This document shows, in pieces, positions 55,901 to 64,000 of a DNA stretch of 64,000 nt; within the stretch, counting starts at the first letter, position 1; every line of letters starts with the position of its first letter. Position numbers and translations under genes: made by a program. The notes beneath the pieces are model-generated. The model did not search any database, was not told the DNA's origin, and saw only the letters and a list, made by a program, of their open reading frames with translations. This DNA comes from JACKBK01 sp963707275. Lineage in GTDB: Bacteria; Chloroflexota; Anaerolineae; JAAEKA01. The DNA lies in the NCBI GenBank assembly GCA_963707275.1, contig CAVPPH010000006.1, positions 372,001 to 436,000 of the forward strand. The letters are read 5' to 3'.

Positions 55901-56977
55901 GCGTCTCTGCCAGCACAGCGTTGAACTGTTCCAACGCCTGGTCGTAGTTTTGCTGGCTGCGATAAGCTGCTGCCAGCGCGAGGCGGATGTCGCGCGTGTC
56001 GCTGGCCTGCGCCAGACCCTGCTGGTAAGTGGAGGTTGCCTGATCGAACTGCGAGCGCGTCTCGTAGAGCTGGCCCAGCCAGAGATAGGCGCGCGGATTG
56101 GTTGGCGCAAGGCGGATCGCCTCTTGCAAGTGCGTTTCGGCGTCGTCGAGCTGGCCCAGGCGGGACTGGACCTGACCCAGGAAGAATTGCGCCTCAGCGT
56201 TGACAGGGCTGCGTTCGACCGCGGCGCTGAACTGTTCCAGCGCCAGATCAAGCTGTTCCTGCTGCCAGATAGACCTGCCCCAACTGTGTGATAGGAGCCG
56301 ATGAACTGGGGATCCTCCTGCTGCGCCTGCTGATAGCTGGCGATGGCCCGGTCGGTGTTGCCTTGGAGCGATTCGAGGTTGCCCAGCCGGGTGATGGCCG
56401 AGGCGCGCGCGCGCGGATCGTTGACCGCGGCTGTGAGCGCCAGGTTGAAGTTCTCCGCTGCGCTGCTCAGATCGCCGCTGTCCTGGTAGGTGCCGCCGAT
56501 CTGGATGTAGGCGTCGGCGAAGGCCGGGTCGACGCGCAGGGTGCGGCGATACTGCTCCAGCGCGCCATTGATGTCGCCCTGTGATTTGAGAAGCTCCCCG
56601 ATCTGGAAGTATGCCAGCGCGTAGGTGCTGTCCATCTCGATGGCTGCGTTGTACTCTGCCAGCGCGCGCTCCGGGTCGCCCTGCGCGAGGTAGACGTTGC
56701 CGCGCTTGACGGCCGGCGCTGGTGAGACCGGATTTGCCTGCGCTGCCTGGTCGTAGCTGGCCAGCGCCTCGGTCAGGCTGTTCTGCGCGAGGAAAGCGTC
56801 ACCTTCGGCCAGCGCGCGGTTGAACGCCACCGTGTCGACCTCGACCGTCGCAGGCGGAGCCGGATCGGCCAGAACAAGCAGTGCAATGACTATGATGACT
56901 GGGATCAGAATCGCCGCAAGGAGGGCGACCCTGGCAACAGGAGACAGATCGTTTAATCGTCGGCTCAAACTTGACAC
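52903..56977 (-). CDS. Very long TPR-repeat membrane-anchored protein (frameshifted)
   Basis: About 1358 codons after joining four frames (breaks near 56270, 54190, 53730 and smaller ones). GTG 56977 starts a short cytoplasmic end and one membrane helix ARVALLAAILIPVIIVIALL (about 17-36). Everything after is tandem 34-residue TPR units, more than 30, for example ALAEYNAAIEMDSTYALAYF, AITRLGNLESLQGNTDRAIA, LALAAAYRSQQNYDQALEQF, TKLGNTYRDRDDLAAAEDRY and HVKLGNAYRDAGQFEEAVAS. The repeats should lie outside the cell as a solenoid scaffold. Partner unknown. Repeats this similar at DNA level could also have been mis-assembled. Confidence 0.8.
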
Positions 56978-57143
56978 TTAATTCTCACCGTGGGTTTACA
57001 TAGATATCCCGGCGCGTGGCCGGGAAGACATTATACTGCCTGCGCCGGTCTTCGACAAAACAATCGGCGAGACTGCCCTTGGTCCAGACCGCGGACGTGT
57101 TTTCAAGGAGGTATGTTCCAGCTCAGTTGGCAATCGACCGGCG

Positions 57144-59461
57144 CTATGGCATTGTCGTTTCGCTTATCGGTTGCCAAACCATCTCCTCCGAATTCGGATG
57201 CAGCGGCAGGGTAACACAAAAGGTTGCGCCGAGTCCAGGGCCCGCGCTCTCGGCCTGAATCTGACCGCCGTGCGCTTGCACAATCGCCTGGCACAGCGCG
57301 AGACCGATGCCGATGCCACCGAAGCGGCGTGTCGACGTCCCGTCAATCTGAAAGAAGCGGTCGAAGATACGGTCGAGCTTGTCCTGCCCGATCCCGATGC
57401 CGTGGTCGGTCACGGTGATAGACTGCGCTACAGGCTGAGCGGGCCGCGGTGATTTCGATTGCGCCGCCGTTGGGGCTGAACTTGACGGCGTTGTCCAGCA
57501 GGTTGCCGATCACCAGTTCCAGAAAATCGGCGGCGATATTCACCGGCCCCAGCGCTTCTTCAACGGTCGTGTGGATCGGATGGCCCGATTCCTGGGCGAT
57601 TCGCTGCCATGGGTTGACCGCTTGCGGCAGCCAGCGATCGAGATACACCGGTTCCAGCACAAGCTTCTTCGGGTTGAAAGTCTGCAAAGCCAGCAGGCTG
57701 TTGACCATGAAGTGCAGGCGCCGGCTCTGTTGCAGCATGACGCTGAGCGCTGATATCTGGTCGTTGTTTAGCTCACCCATCTGCTGGTCCATCAGGAACT
57801 CGATGTAGCCCATGACCAGCGTCAGCGGTGTGCGCAACTCGTGCGAGACGTTTTGGATCATCTCCTCGCGCGATTGCAGAGCGAATTCAAGCTCCGCGTT
57901 GGTTTCTTGCAGCGAGGAATACAGGCGCGCGTTTTCCAGCGCGATGCTGGCCTGATCGGCGAACGCCTGGAGGCGCTGCGCGTGCTCGTCGGTGTAGAAG
58001 CCGGGCACGCCGCTGTCCAGGTTCAGGAAACCGATGACCTGACCGTTGACGATCATCGGTGCGCCGGCGTTGGAGCGTAGCCACTCGGACTTCTGGCGTT
58101 CGAATCCAGCCGGGGAAAGTGTGTGTGTCAGGAATCGCCAGTGGCTGCCTGGTCTGATACATCAGACGCAGATTCTCCGTGTCGCTGATCACAAGGCGGA
58201 AACTGGCGTACCAGTTGCTCAAATCGTGCTCCGAGTAACCGCGGCTGCGCGCCACGGTTGCCGCATCGCCCTGCACGAGCAACACCCGGCACGCGTCGTG
58301 CGGGATGACCGGCTTGATCTCGTCCATGATGTGATCGAGCACCTCGTCCAGGCTGAGGGTGTTGGTCAACGCGGCCGAGGCGTGGCGCAGCGCATCCACG
58401 AAGGTACGCTGATTGCGCTCGGCTTGCTCGGCCCGCTTGCGGTCAGTGATGTCGCGCATGACCACCAGCCAGCCGCGTGGCTGCCGGCTGTGCGGCTTCA
58501 GCGGCGAAACTTGCAGGTCCAGGAACCGGTTCGACTTTCCCAGGACAGCCTCGAAGTGGGTGGAGGAGTCTGCACCCGAACCGTTGAAGCTTTCCGGCTG
58601 TAGCGGCAGCAGCGAGTTCACCGGCAGTCCGATGGTTTCCTGTGCCCTAACGCCGAGCATGTCTTTGGCTGCCGGGTTGAGATCGATGGCGCGATACTGG
58701 CTGTCTACGACGATGACGCCATCGGTCATTCCTTCGATCAACATGTCGCGGGCGACCGGGGTAATGTCGAGGAAACGGAACCTGAACAGGCTCCAGACAG
58801 CCAGCAGCCCGGCCACGGTGAAAAAGATTGGGGTGAGGTCGATCAGCGGCGCCGGGCCAACGCGCAGCACGTAGAGTACATTGCCCACTACCGGGATCAG
58901 CACCGCAACAAAGAGCAGACCCGACTGAGAGCGTTGCAGGCGCGTGCCAGACAGGATGTTGCGCAAAAGCATCAGCGCTGCGGCGATGATCAGCGCGTAA
59001 CTGTAGAACCCGTGCAGCCAGAAGGACGGCCCGTAGGTGATTTTCAGCAGGCTGTAGCCGCGGCTGGTGTCAAGACTTACGCTCTGATATGTCAGGCCGT
59101 GCCAGGCGTTGGTCCAGAGCAAAAGCACTGTCAGCGCGGGGAGGAGACAGAGCAGCAGAAGATTGCGCCGGGTCAGCAGATGCTCGCGACCGGTGTATTG
59201 CAGGACGAAGACAACCCAGAGCACGGGAATGGCGACGATCGCGAGGTACTGGCCCCTGATCCAGAATTGTTTTGCTGCGATATCGGCGCTCAGCAGTTCC
59301 AGCGCGTAAGTGATGCACCAGAGCGCCATGGCCGCCATCAACAGCGCCATAGTGCTGGCGCCGGTCGTCGGACGCCGTCGCCACGCCAACACAGCCAGCA
59401 CGATGGCCAGGCTGGCGCTGACAAACAGCGGAAGGGCGTAGGGGTTAAACTGCCATTGCAT
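57144..59461 (-). CDS. Membrane histidine kinase: 7TM N-terminus, PAS, GAF, HisKA, HATPase (frameshifted)
   Basis: About 772 codons. ATG 59461 starts MQWQFNPYALPLFVSASLAI; about seven helices cover residues 8-225. A PAS domain follows (EGMTDGVIVVDSQYRAIDLN), a GAF domain (LDEVLDHIMDEIKPVIPHDA; VIGFLNLDSGVPGFYTDEHA), the HisKA site REEMIQNVSHELRTPLTLV and the ATPase blocks ELVIGNLLDNAVKFSPNGG, TDHGIGIGQDKLDRIFDRF and GGIGIGLALCQAIVQAHGG. Breaks near 58080 and 57445. No response regulator adjoins it. The TPR gene lies downstream on the same strand after 166 bp. Confidence 0.85.
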
Positions 59462-59577
59462 GGTGGATCATGGGCAAAGCGCCTCAGGTTTCTAGCTTCC
59501 CGTGGAATCAAGTATACTGTCTGCGAAAGCAGGCTGCAAGATAGCGGGCCGCGTTGTCAGAGGAAGAAGAGTTTCAG

Positions 59578-60500
59578 ATGACCGCTCAAATCGTATCGCC
59601 AACTGTTCAGGTCACCGGGGTGCGCAAGTCATTCGGAGCCGTACGCGCTGTCGATGATGTGTCGTTCGACGTTTACCCGGCGAAATATTCGGGATGCTCG
59701 GCCCCAACGGGGCGGGCAAGACCACCACGATCCGGCTGATGCTGGACATTTTCCGCCCGGACGCCGGCAAGGTCGCCGTGTTCGGCGGGGCCATGGACGA
59801 AGAGAAGAAGGATCGCATCGGCTACATGCCGGAAGAGCGCGGCATGTACCACGACCAGAAGCTGGAGTCGATCCTGGTTTACTTCGCCCGGCTGAAGGGC
59901 CTGTCGGAGGAGGAGGCCCGCAGCCGGCTGACCGGCTGGCTACAGCGGCTGGACCTCTACGACCACCGCCAGAAGCGAATTCAGGATCTCAGCAAGGGGA
60001 TGCAGCAGAAGGCGCAGATCATCGCCACGCTGGTGCACGAGCCGGACCTGATCGTCATCGATGAGCCGTTCTCCGGTCTCGATCCGGTCAACACCCGGCT
60101 GGTCAAGGAGATCATCGAGGAGCAGCGGCAGGCAGGCCGGACCATCATCATGTCCACCCACCAGATGTATCAGGTCGAGGCGCTGTGCAACCGCATCGTC
60201 CTGATCGACAAGGGACATTCGGTGCTCTACGGCGCGGTGGACGAGATCAAGCGGCGCTTCGCCGGCAACGCGGTGGTCATCGAGGGGGAGGGCGACTTCA
60301 GCGGCGTCGATGGCGTGCTGGATGTCTACCAGCGCAACGGTTCCTGGCATCTGCCGCTGGCGGTCGGTGTCAGCCCGCAGGAGGTGCTGCGCGCGCTGGC
60401 TGCACGCCCGAATGTTCACATCGAGCGTTTCGAGGTCGCCGAGGCGTCGCTGGATGACATCTTCGTGATGGTCGTGCAGGGAGAGACGCCCGATGGTTAA
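59578..60500 (+). CDS. ABC transporter ATP-binding protein, NatA-like (one frameshift)
   Basis: About 307 codons. ATG 59578 follows GAGGAAGA. VTGVRKSFGAVRAVDDVSFD, then a G missing from CCCGGG near 59682, then Walker A MLGPNGAGKTTTIRLMLDIF, signature IQDLSKGMQQKAQIIATLVH, Walker B DLIVIDEPFSGLDP and the His of IIMSTHQMYQ. A C-terminal domain ends the protein, as in NatA-type drug or sodium exporters. It overlaps the first permease gene by 8 bp. Divergent from the histidine kinase gene. Confidence 0.88.
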
Positions 60501-61700
60501 GCAATGGCAGGTCGCCAAATATGAGTACGTCAACGCCGTCCACCGCCGCTCCTTCATCCTGGCGACCCTGGGCTTCCCCCTGTTGTTTGCGGTGATCATC
60601 GGCATCAGCGATCCTGTTTGCAACCGGCGGCGGCGACGAGCGGCCCCTGGGCTATGTCGACCAGGCGGGCCTGCTGGCTGCCGTCCAGTCATCCGTCGAC
60701 AGTGAGCAGTTGCACCCCTTTGACGACGAGACCGACGCCCGGGCTGCGCTGGATGCCGGCGACGTGCAGGGCTACTACGTGTTGCCGGCCGGCTATCTGA
60801 CCGGCGAAGCCGCCGCGCCTGGTCTACCTGACCGAAGCGCCATCAGACGACGCCGCGGCAGGCCTTCAACCGGCTGGTGCGCGGCGCGCTGCTGGCCGAC
60901 GTTTCGCCCGAAGTCAGCAACCGCTTGCAGGAAGGCCTCAGCGTGACGATGCAGTCGGCGGAAGATGGCCGCAACTGGGCAGCGAGGACTTTCTGGCGTT
61001 TCTGATCCCCCTGTTCGCCGGCATGTTCTACGTGTTTGCCGTGCTCTCGTCGGCAGGCTACATGCTGCAAGCGGTCACAACCGAGAAGGAAAACCGAACG
61101 GTGGAGGTTCTGGCCACCTCGCTCTCGCCCATGCAGTTGATCACCGGCAAGGCGGTCGGGTTGTTTGCAGTGGCCATGACGCAATTGACAGTCTGGGCGA
61201 GCACGGCAGTGGTGGCGCTGGTGATCGCCGCCGTGGTCACCGACCTGTTTCAAGGGGTGGCGATTCCCTGGACGTTGATGGGTGTTGTGGTGATCTATTT
61301 CGTGCCCTCGTTTGCGCTGGTGGCCGGCATCATGATCGCGCTGGGCGGCGTGGTTCCGGACTTGCAGCAGGGCCAGCAGATCGCCGGCATCGTCAACCTG
61401 TTCTTCATCATGCCGTTCTTCCTGTTCGCTGCTATTCTGGCGCGGCCTGACAGTCCGCTGGCGGTGGCGATGACGCTGTTTCCCACCACTGCGTTTCTGA
61501 CGGTTGCTATGCGCTGGGGCGTGACAACGTGCCCTGCTGGCAGATGGCTGTCGGTTTGACCGGGTCTGGTGATCTGTGGGGCAGTGGCAGTGTGGGGAGC
61601 GTCGCGCGTCTTCCGAATCGGGATGCTGAGCTACGGCCAGCGGCTGGACTGGCAGACTGTGCGCCGCGCCCTGCGCGGTCGTGATAACCCGGCGAACTGA
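60493..61700 (+). CDS. ABC-2 type permease, NatB-like, first copy (frameshifted)
   Basis: About 402 codons. MVKQWQVAKYEYVNAVHRRS and FILATLGFPLLFAVIIGIS give the N-terminal helix; a large outside loop follows, broken by several indels (near 60620, 60820, 60980); then five helices with YVFAVLSSAGYMLQAVTTEK, ENRTVEVLATSLSPMQLITG and VPSFALVAGIMIALGGVVPD, and the end RIGMLSYGQRLDWQTVRRAL after a break near 61535. The EKENRTVEVL motif is the cytoplasmic coupling segment of NatB-type exporters. Probably pairs with the second permease. Confidence 0.8.
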
Positions 61701-61718
61701 CAAGCTAATCCCAAGAAA

Positions 61719-61741
61719 TCCGACTTTTCCGAAAAGTCGGA
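61719..61741. repeat. Perfect 11-bp palindrome between the two permease genes
   Basis: TCCGACTTTTC (61719-61729), one base, GAAAAGTCGGA (61731-61741). It occupies most of the 55-bp gap, so it may be an intergenic RNA hairpin or an inserted extragenic palindrome. Confidence 0.65.
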
Positions 61742-61755
61742 CTTCTGCGAAACCC

Positions 61756-62996
61756 ATGCACAACGTTCCCAAAGTTACTCCGCCACGAGATCAGGACGAC
61801 GCTGCGCAAGCGGTCGTTCTGGTTCACCACGTTCATTTTCCCGCTGCTGATCATGACCATTTCGCTGGTGCCGCAGCTTCTCACCGACCAGTTCGTGGGC
61901 GACGATCCTGTCGAACTTGTTGACCGGACCGGCCGGCGCGGCACAGCAGATTGGCTACGTCGACGAGGCCGATGTGATCGCCGCAGCTGCCGGCCGATCT
62001 GGCCGGTCTGCTGCAGGCCTACCCCGATCGCGAGGCGGCATGCAAGCGCTTGCAGGCCGGCGCGATCAGCCAGTTCTACGAGTTGCCGGCTGACTTCATG
62101 CAGACCGGCGAGGTGATCGCGGTCGCGACCAGCCTGTCGCCGCTGGCCGGTGAACAGAGCGAGGATCTCCTGCGCTGGCTGGTGGCGGTCAGCTTGCTGG
62201 GGAACGAGCAACTGGCGAGTCTGGTGCTGGCGCCGACTGGCCGATGCCGACTCGAGGTCATCGCGCCGGCCGAGGTCGATAACCGCACCAGCGCCGCCGG
62301 GTTCGGCGTCTCTTTCGCGTTGATGTTCATCCTCTTCTTCTCCATCACCATGAGCAGCGGCTACATGCTGCAGAGCGTGTCCAAGGAGAAGGAGAACCGC
62401 ACGGCCGAGGTGTTGCTGACCAGCCTCGATGCCGCAGGAGCTGATGATCGGCAAGGTGATCGGGCTGGGGTGTCTGGCGCTGTTGCAGATGGCGATCTGG
62501 CTCGGCGGCGGCATGCTGCTGTTCAACCGGGGCGCGACGCTGCTGGCCAGCCTTGGCGGCGTGACCTTGCCGGCCGGCTTCTGGTCTATCTGCTGCTCTA
62601 CTTCCTGCTCGGCTACCTGGTCTACTCGTCGGCGTTGGGCGCGCTCGGTGCGCTGGCGCCCAACGCACGCGAGGGCTCGCAGTTCACCTTCGTCATCATC
62701 CTGCCCCTGCTGATCCCGCTGTGGTTCAACTCGATCTTCCTGAACGATCCCAACGGCACGCTGGCGACCGTTCTGAGCCTCTTCCCCCTGACCGCGCCGA
62801 CGACCATGGTGACACGCCTGGCCTCGACCAGCGTGCCCGCCTGGCAGCCGGTGGTCGGTCTGATCCTGCTGGCCGTCACCGCGCTGGTTCTTCGTCCGCT
62901 CTGGCAGCCCGCTTCTTCCGCGCCGACACGCTGCTCTCCGACGCCGGCCTCAACTGGACGCGGCTGCGCAAGGAGCTGCTGGGGCGTGGGGCGTAG
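61756..62996 (+). CDS. ABC-2 type permease, NatB-like, second copy (frameshifted)
   Basis: About 413 codons. ATG 61756 starts MHNVPK and, after a shift, reads EIRTTLRKRSFWFTTFIFPL. The coupling segment SGYMLQSVSKEKENRTAEVL is close to that of the first permease, followed after a break near 62430 by QELMIGKVIGLGCLALLQMA. It then reads AGFWSIC/LVYLLLYFLLGYLVYSSA across another break near 62575, and ends FFRADTLLSDAGLNWTRLRK. The last residues and stop are encoded by the G-rich repeat at 62981. Two homologous permeases with one ATPase suggest a heterodimeric exporter. Confidence 0.8.
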
Positions 62997-63028
62997 GGGT
63001 AGGCGTGGGGGCTGGGGACTGGGGACTG
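62981..63028. repeat. G-rich heptamer-type repeat
   Basis: Units GGGGCGT, GGGGCGT, AGGGGT, AGGCGT, GGGGGCT, GGGGACT, GGGGACT. The last units are the same GGGGACT found in the glyS linker (5124-5188), 58 kb away. It covers the final codons of the second permease. Confidence 0.75.
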
Positions 63029-63062
63029 GAGCGTGAGACAGTTCTGGCGCTGATCTCGCACC

Positions 63063-63108
63063 GTCACCTCGTCACCCTGTCACCCCCTCACCTTGTCACC
63101 CTGTCGCC
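63063..63108. repeat. GTCACC-type tandem repeat
   Basis: Five to six imperfect 8-9-bp units (GTCACCTC, GTCACCCT, GTCACCCC, CTCACCTT, GTCACCCT). It supplies the last codons and TGA (63088-63090) of the DUF192 gene on the minus strand. Confidence 0.7.
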
Positions 63109-63446
63109 CACCTCCGTCCCCGTCGCCGCGATGGTGCCCGCCGGCAGCTCGACGACGTAGCGCGATGCCGCGGCGGATGCGTGCCGAAGCGCCAGGGGGC
63201 CATGTTCTCGTCCAATGCGACGACTATGTCCTCCCGGCTGACATAGATCACGTCGATGGGGAAGCGCATGAAGTGGGTGTGGATGGAACTACAGGGGAGG
63301 ATCAGCAGCCCGTCGCCGGGCGGCAGGCTCTGCGCGCCCATCAGCCCGATCAGGCGCGGAAAGTAGCTGTCCGCGACCCGGCAGCGGGACGCCAGTACGG
63401 TGTCGCGGGTTTCGTTGCGGATTTCGATGGGAGGTTTGTTTGCCAT
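63088..63446 (-). CDS. DUF192-family protein (one frameshift)
   Basis: About 119 codons from ATG 63446 (MANKPPIEIRNETRDTVLA); the frame is open further upstream, but only through repeat DNA. Family features: FPRLIGLMGAQSLPPGDGLL, LILPCSSIHTHFMRFPIDVI, YVSREDIVVALDENMAPWR, and after a break near 63175 RYVVELPAGTIAATGTEVGD. DUF192 proteins are small beta proteins of unsettled role, often near secretion or pilus genes, which fits the prepilin peptidase upstream. Confidence 0.82.
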
Positions 63447-63460
63447 AGTTGGAAGGGGAG

Positions 63461-63583
63461 AATGGTTAATGGTGAATTGGTGAACGGTGAACCGGTTAAT
63501 GCCGGAACCGGAGCCGCTGATGCGAGCTTTCCGGTCATTAACCATTCACGAATTCACCCATTCACCATTACACCGTTAGATCG
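63461..63583. repeat. GGTGAA/TTAATGG repeat pair in inverted arrangement
   Basis: 63461-63513 has units AATGGTTAATGGTGAA, TTGGTGAA, CGGTGAACCGG; 63530-63583 holds the complementary CATTAACCATTCACGAATTC, ACCCATTCACCATTACACC. The two arms face each other around a short GC-rich core. It fills the gap between the prepilin peptidase and DUF192 genes and overlaps the peptidase stop. Confidence 0.7.
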
Positions 63584-64000
63584 GCCACAGCCCCCACGCC
63601 TGCACCAGGACGATCCACGCGCCCAGCGCGAGCCAGGGTCCGTAGGCGATGGGATCTTTGCGGCCAACGCGCTTCATCAGCAGCAATACGATGGCCGCCA
63701 GCCCACCGGCGATCACGCCCAGGAACATGGCGCTGACGATGGCGGGAAATCCCAGCAGCGCACCCAGCGCGGCCTCCAGCTTGACGTCGCCCATGCCCAT
63801 CGCGCCGCGGCTGACGAGACGCAGTAACAGAGAACAGCCCGCCCGCCACCAGCAGCCCGCCGATCGCCGCCAGCGGCGCCGGCTGGCCCAGCCAGACGAT
63901 CTGCACCGCAGCCCAGACCAGCAGCGCCAACACCAGCGCATTGGGGATGCGCCGCACCTGGAAATCCACCAGGGCGATGCAGAGGAGAATCGCCGTCACC
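63576..64000 (-). CDS. Type IV prepilin peptidase (A24 family), N-terminus beyond window (one frameshift)
   Basis: About 140 codons visible, membrane protein. The first catalytic Asp is in IALVDFQVRRIPNALVLALL and the second in GAMGMGDVKLEAALGALLG, the GxGD motif of A24 peptidases; a break near 63830 separates them. It ends YGPWLALGAWIVLVQAWGLW. The enzyme removes leader peptides of type IV pilin-like proteins. The N-terminal part, with or without a methyltransferase domain, lies beyond 64000. Confidence 0.82.

Overview
The window is GC-rich bacterial chromosome. It most resembles a filamentous or anaerobic member of the Chloroflexota (Caldilinea/Anaerolineae-like). That placement is inference: it rests on a fused alpha-beta glycyl-tRNA synthetase, single-membrane-type envelope genes, several large membrane or TPR families I associate with that phylum, and dispersed heptamer-type short repeats. 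A 16S comparison would settle it. Conserved genes contain many single-base frameshifts (glyS, glmU, recO, yidC, glnA and others), placed randomly and in both directions. This looks like an imperfectly polished assembly, so I annotate those genes as one CDS each and give the breaks.

Layout. 1-2.8 kb (minus): CHAT protease plus NACHT-type ATPase, a conflict/defence-type pair whose proteins carry matching short beta motifs. 3.0-11.3 kb (minus): glyS, a lipoprotein, recO, cdd, a CorC-like CBS protein and glmU. 11.4-16.9 kb (minus): a complete rrn operon, 16S-tRNA-Ile-23S-5S, with promoter, processing stems and terminator. 17.3-21.1 kb (plus): 8-oxoguanine-deaminase-like amidohydrolase, HAD phosphatase, class II aldolase, DinB-like protein. 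21.2-35.1 kb (plus): the most unusual part. A NarL-type two-component pair is followed by a MACPF pore-forming-type protein, SRPBCC proteins, a GMC oxidoreductase with small partner, a VioB-type ferritin-like protein, two rare families, a phosphoesterase with a propeller-like tail, and a two-HKD phospholipase D-like protein. Two promoter regions in this stretch share an element with identical internal spacing, suggesting one regulon. 35.4-39.7 kb: glnA, pgmB and two UbiA prenyltransferases. 40-45.5 kb: a propeller-bearing membrane protein, a Wzz/BY-kinase and a radical SAM protein. 45.7-49.1 kb: HD protein, unknown, PPOX-fold protein and a membrane protein. 49.1-51.9 kb: the classical rpmH-rnpA-yidD-yidC-jag cluster. 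52-59.5 kb (minus): MBL-fold hydrolase, a ~1358-codon TPR protein and a membrane histidine kinase. 59.6-63 kb: a NatAB-like ABC exporter with two permeases. 63-64 kb (minus): DUF192 protein and a prepilin peptidase cut by the edge.

Short repeats are a recurring theme: G-rich heptamers, purine/pyrimidine tracts, GTCACC and GGTGAA repeats, and perfect palindromes. Two of them lie inside the glyS reading frame, and others supply the last codons or stop of neighbouring genes.
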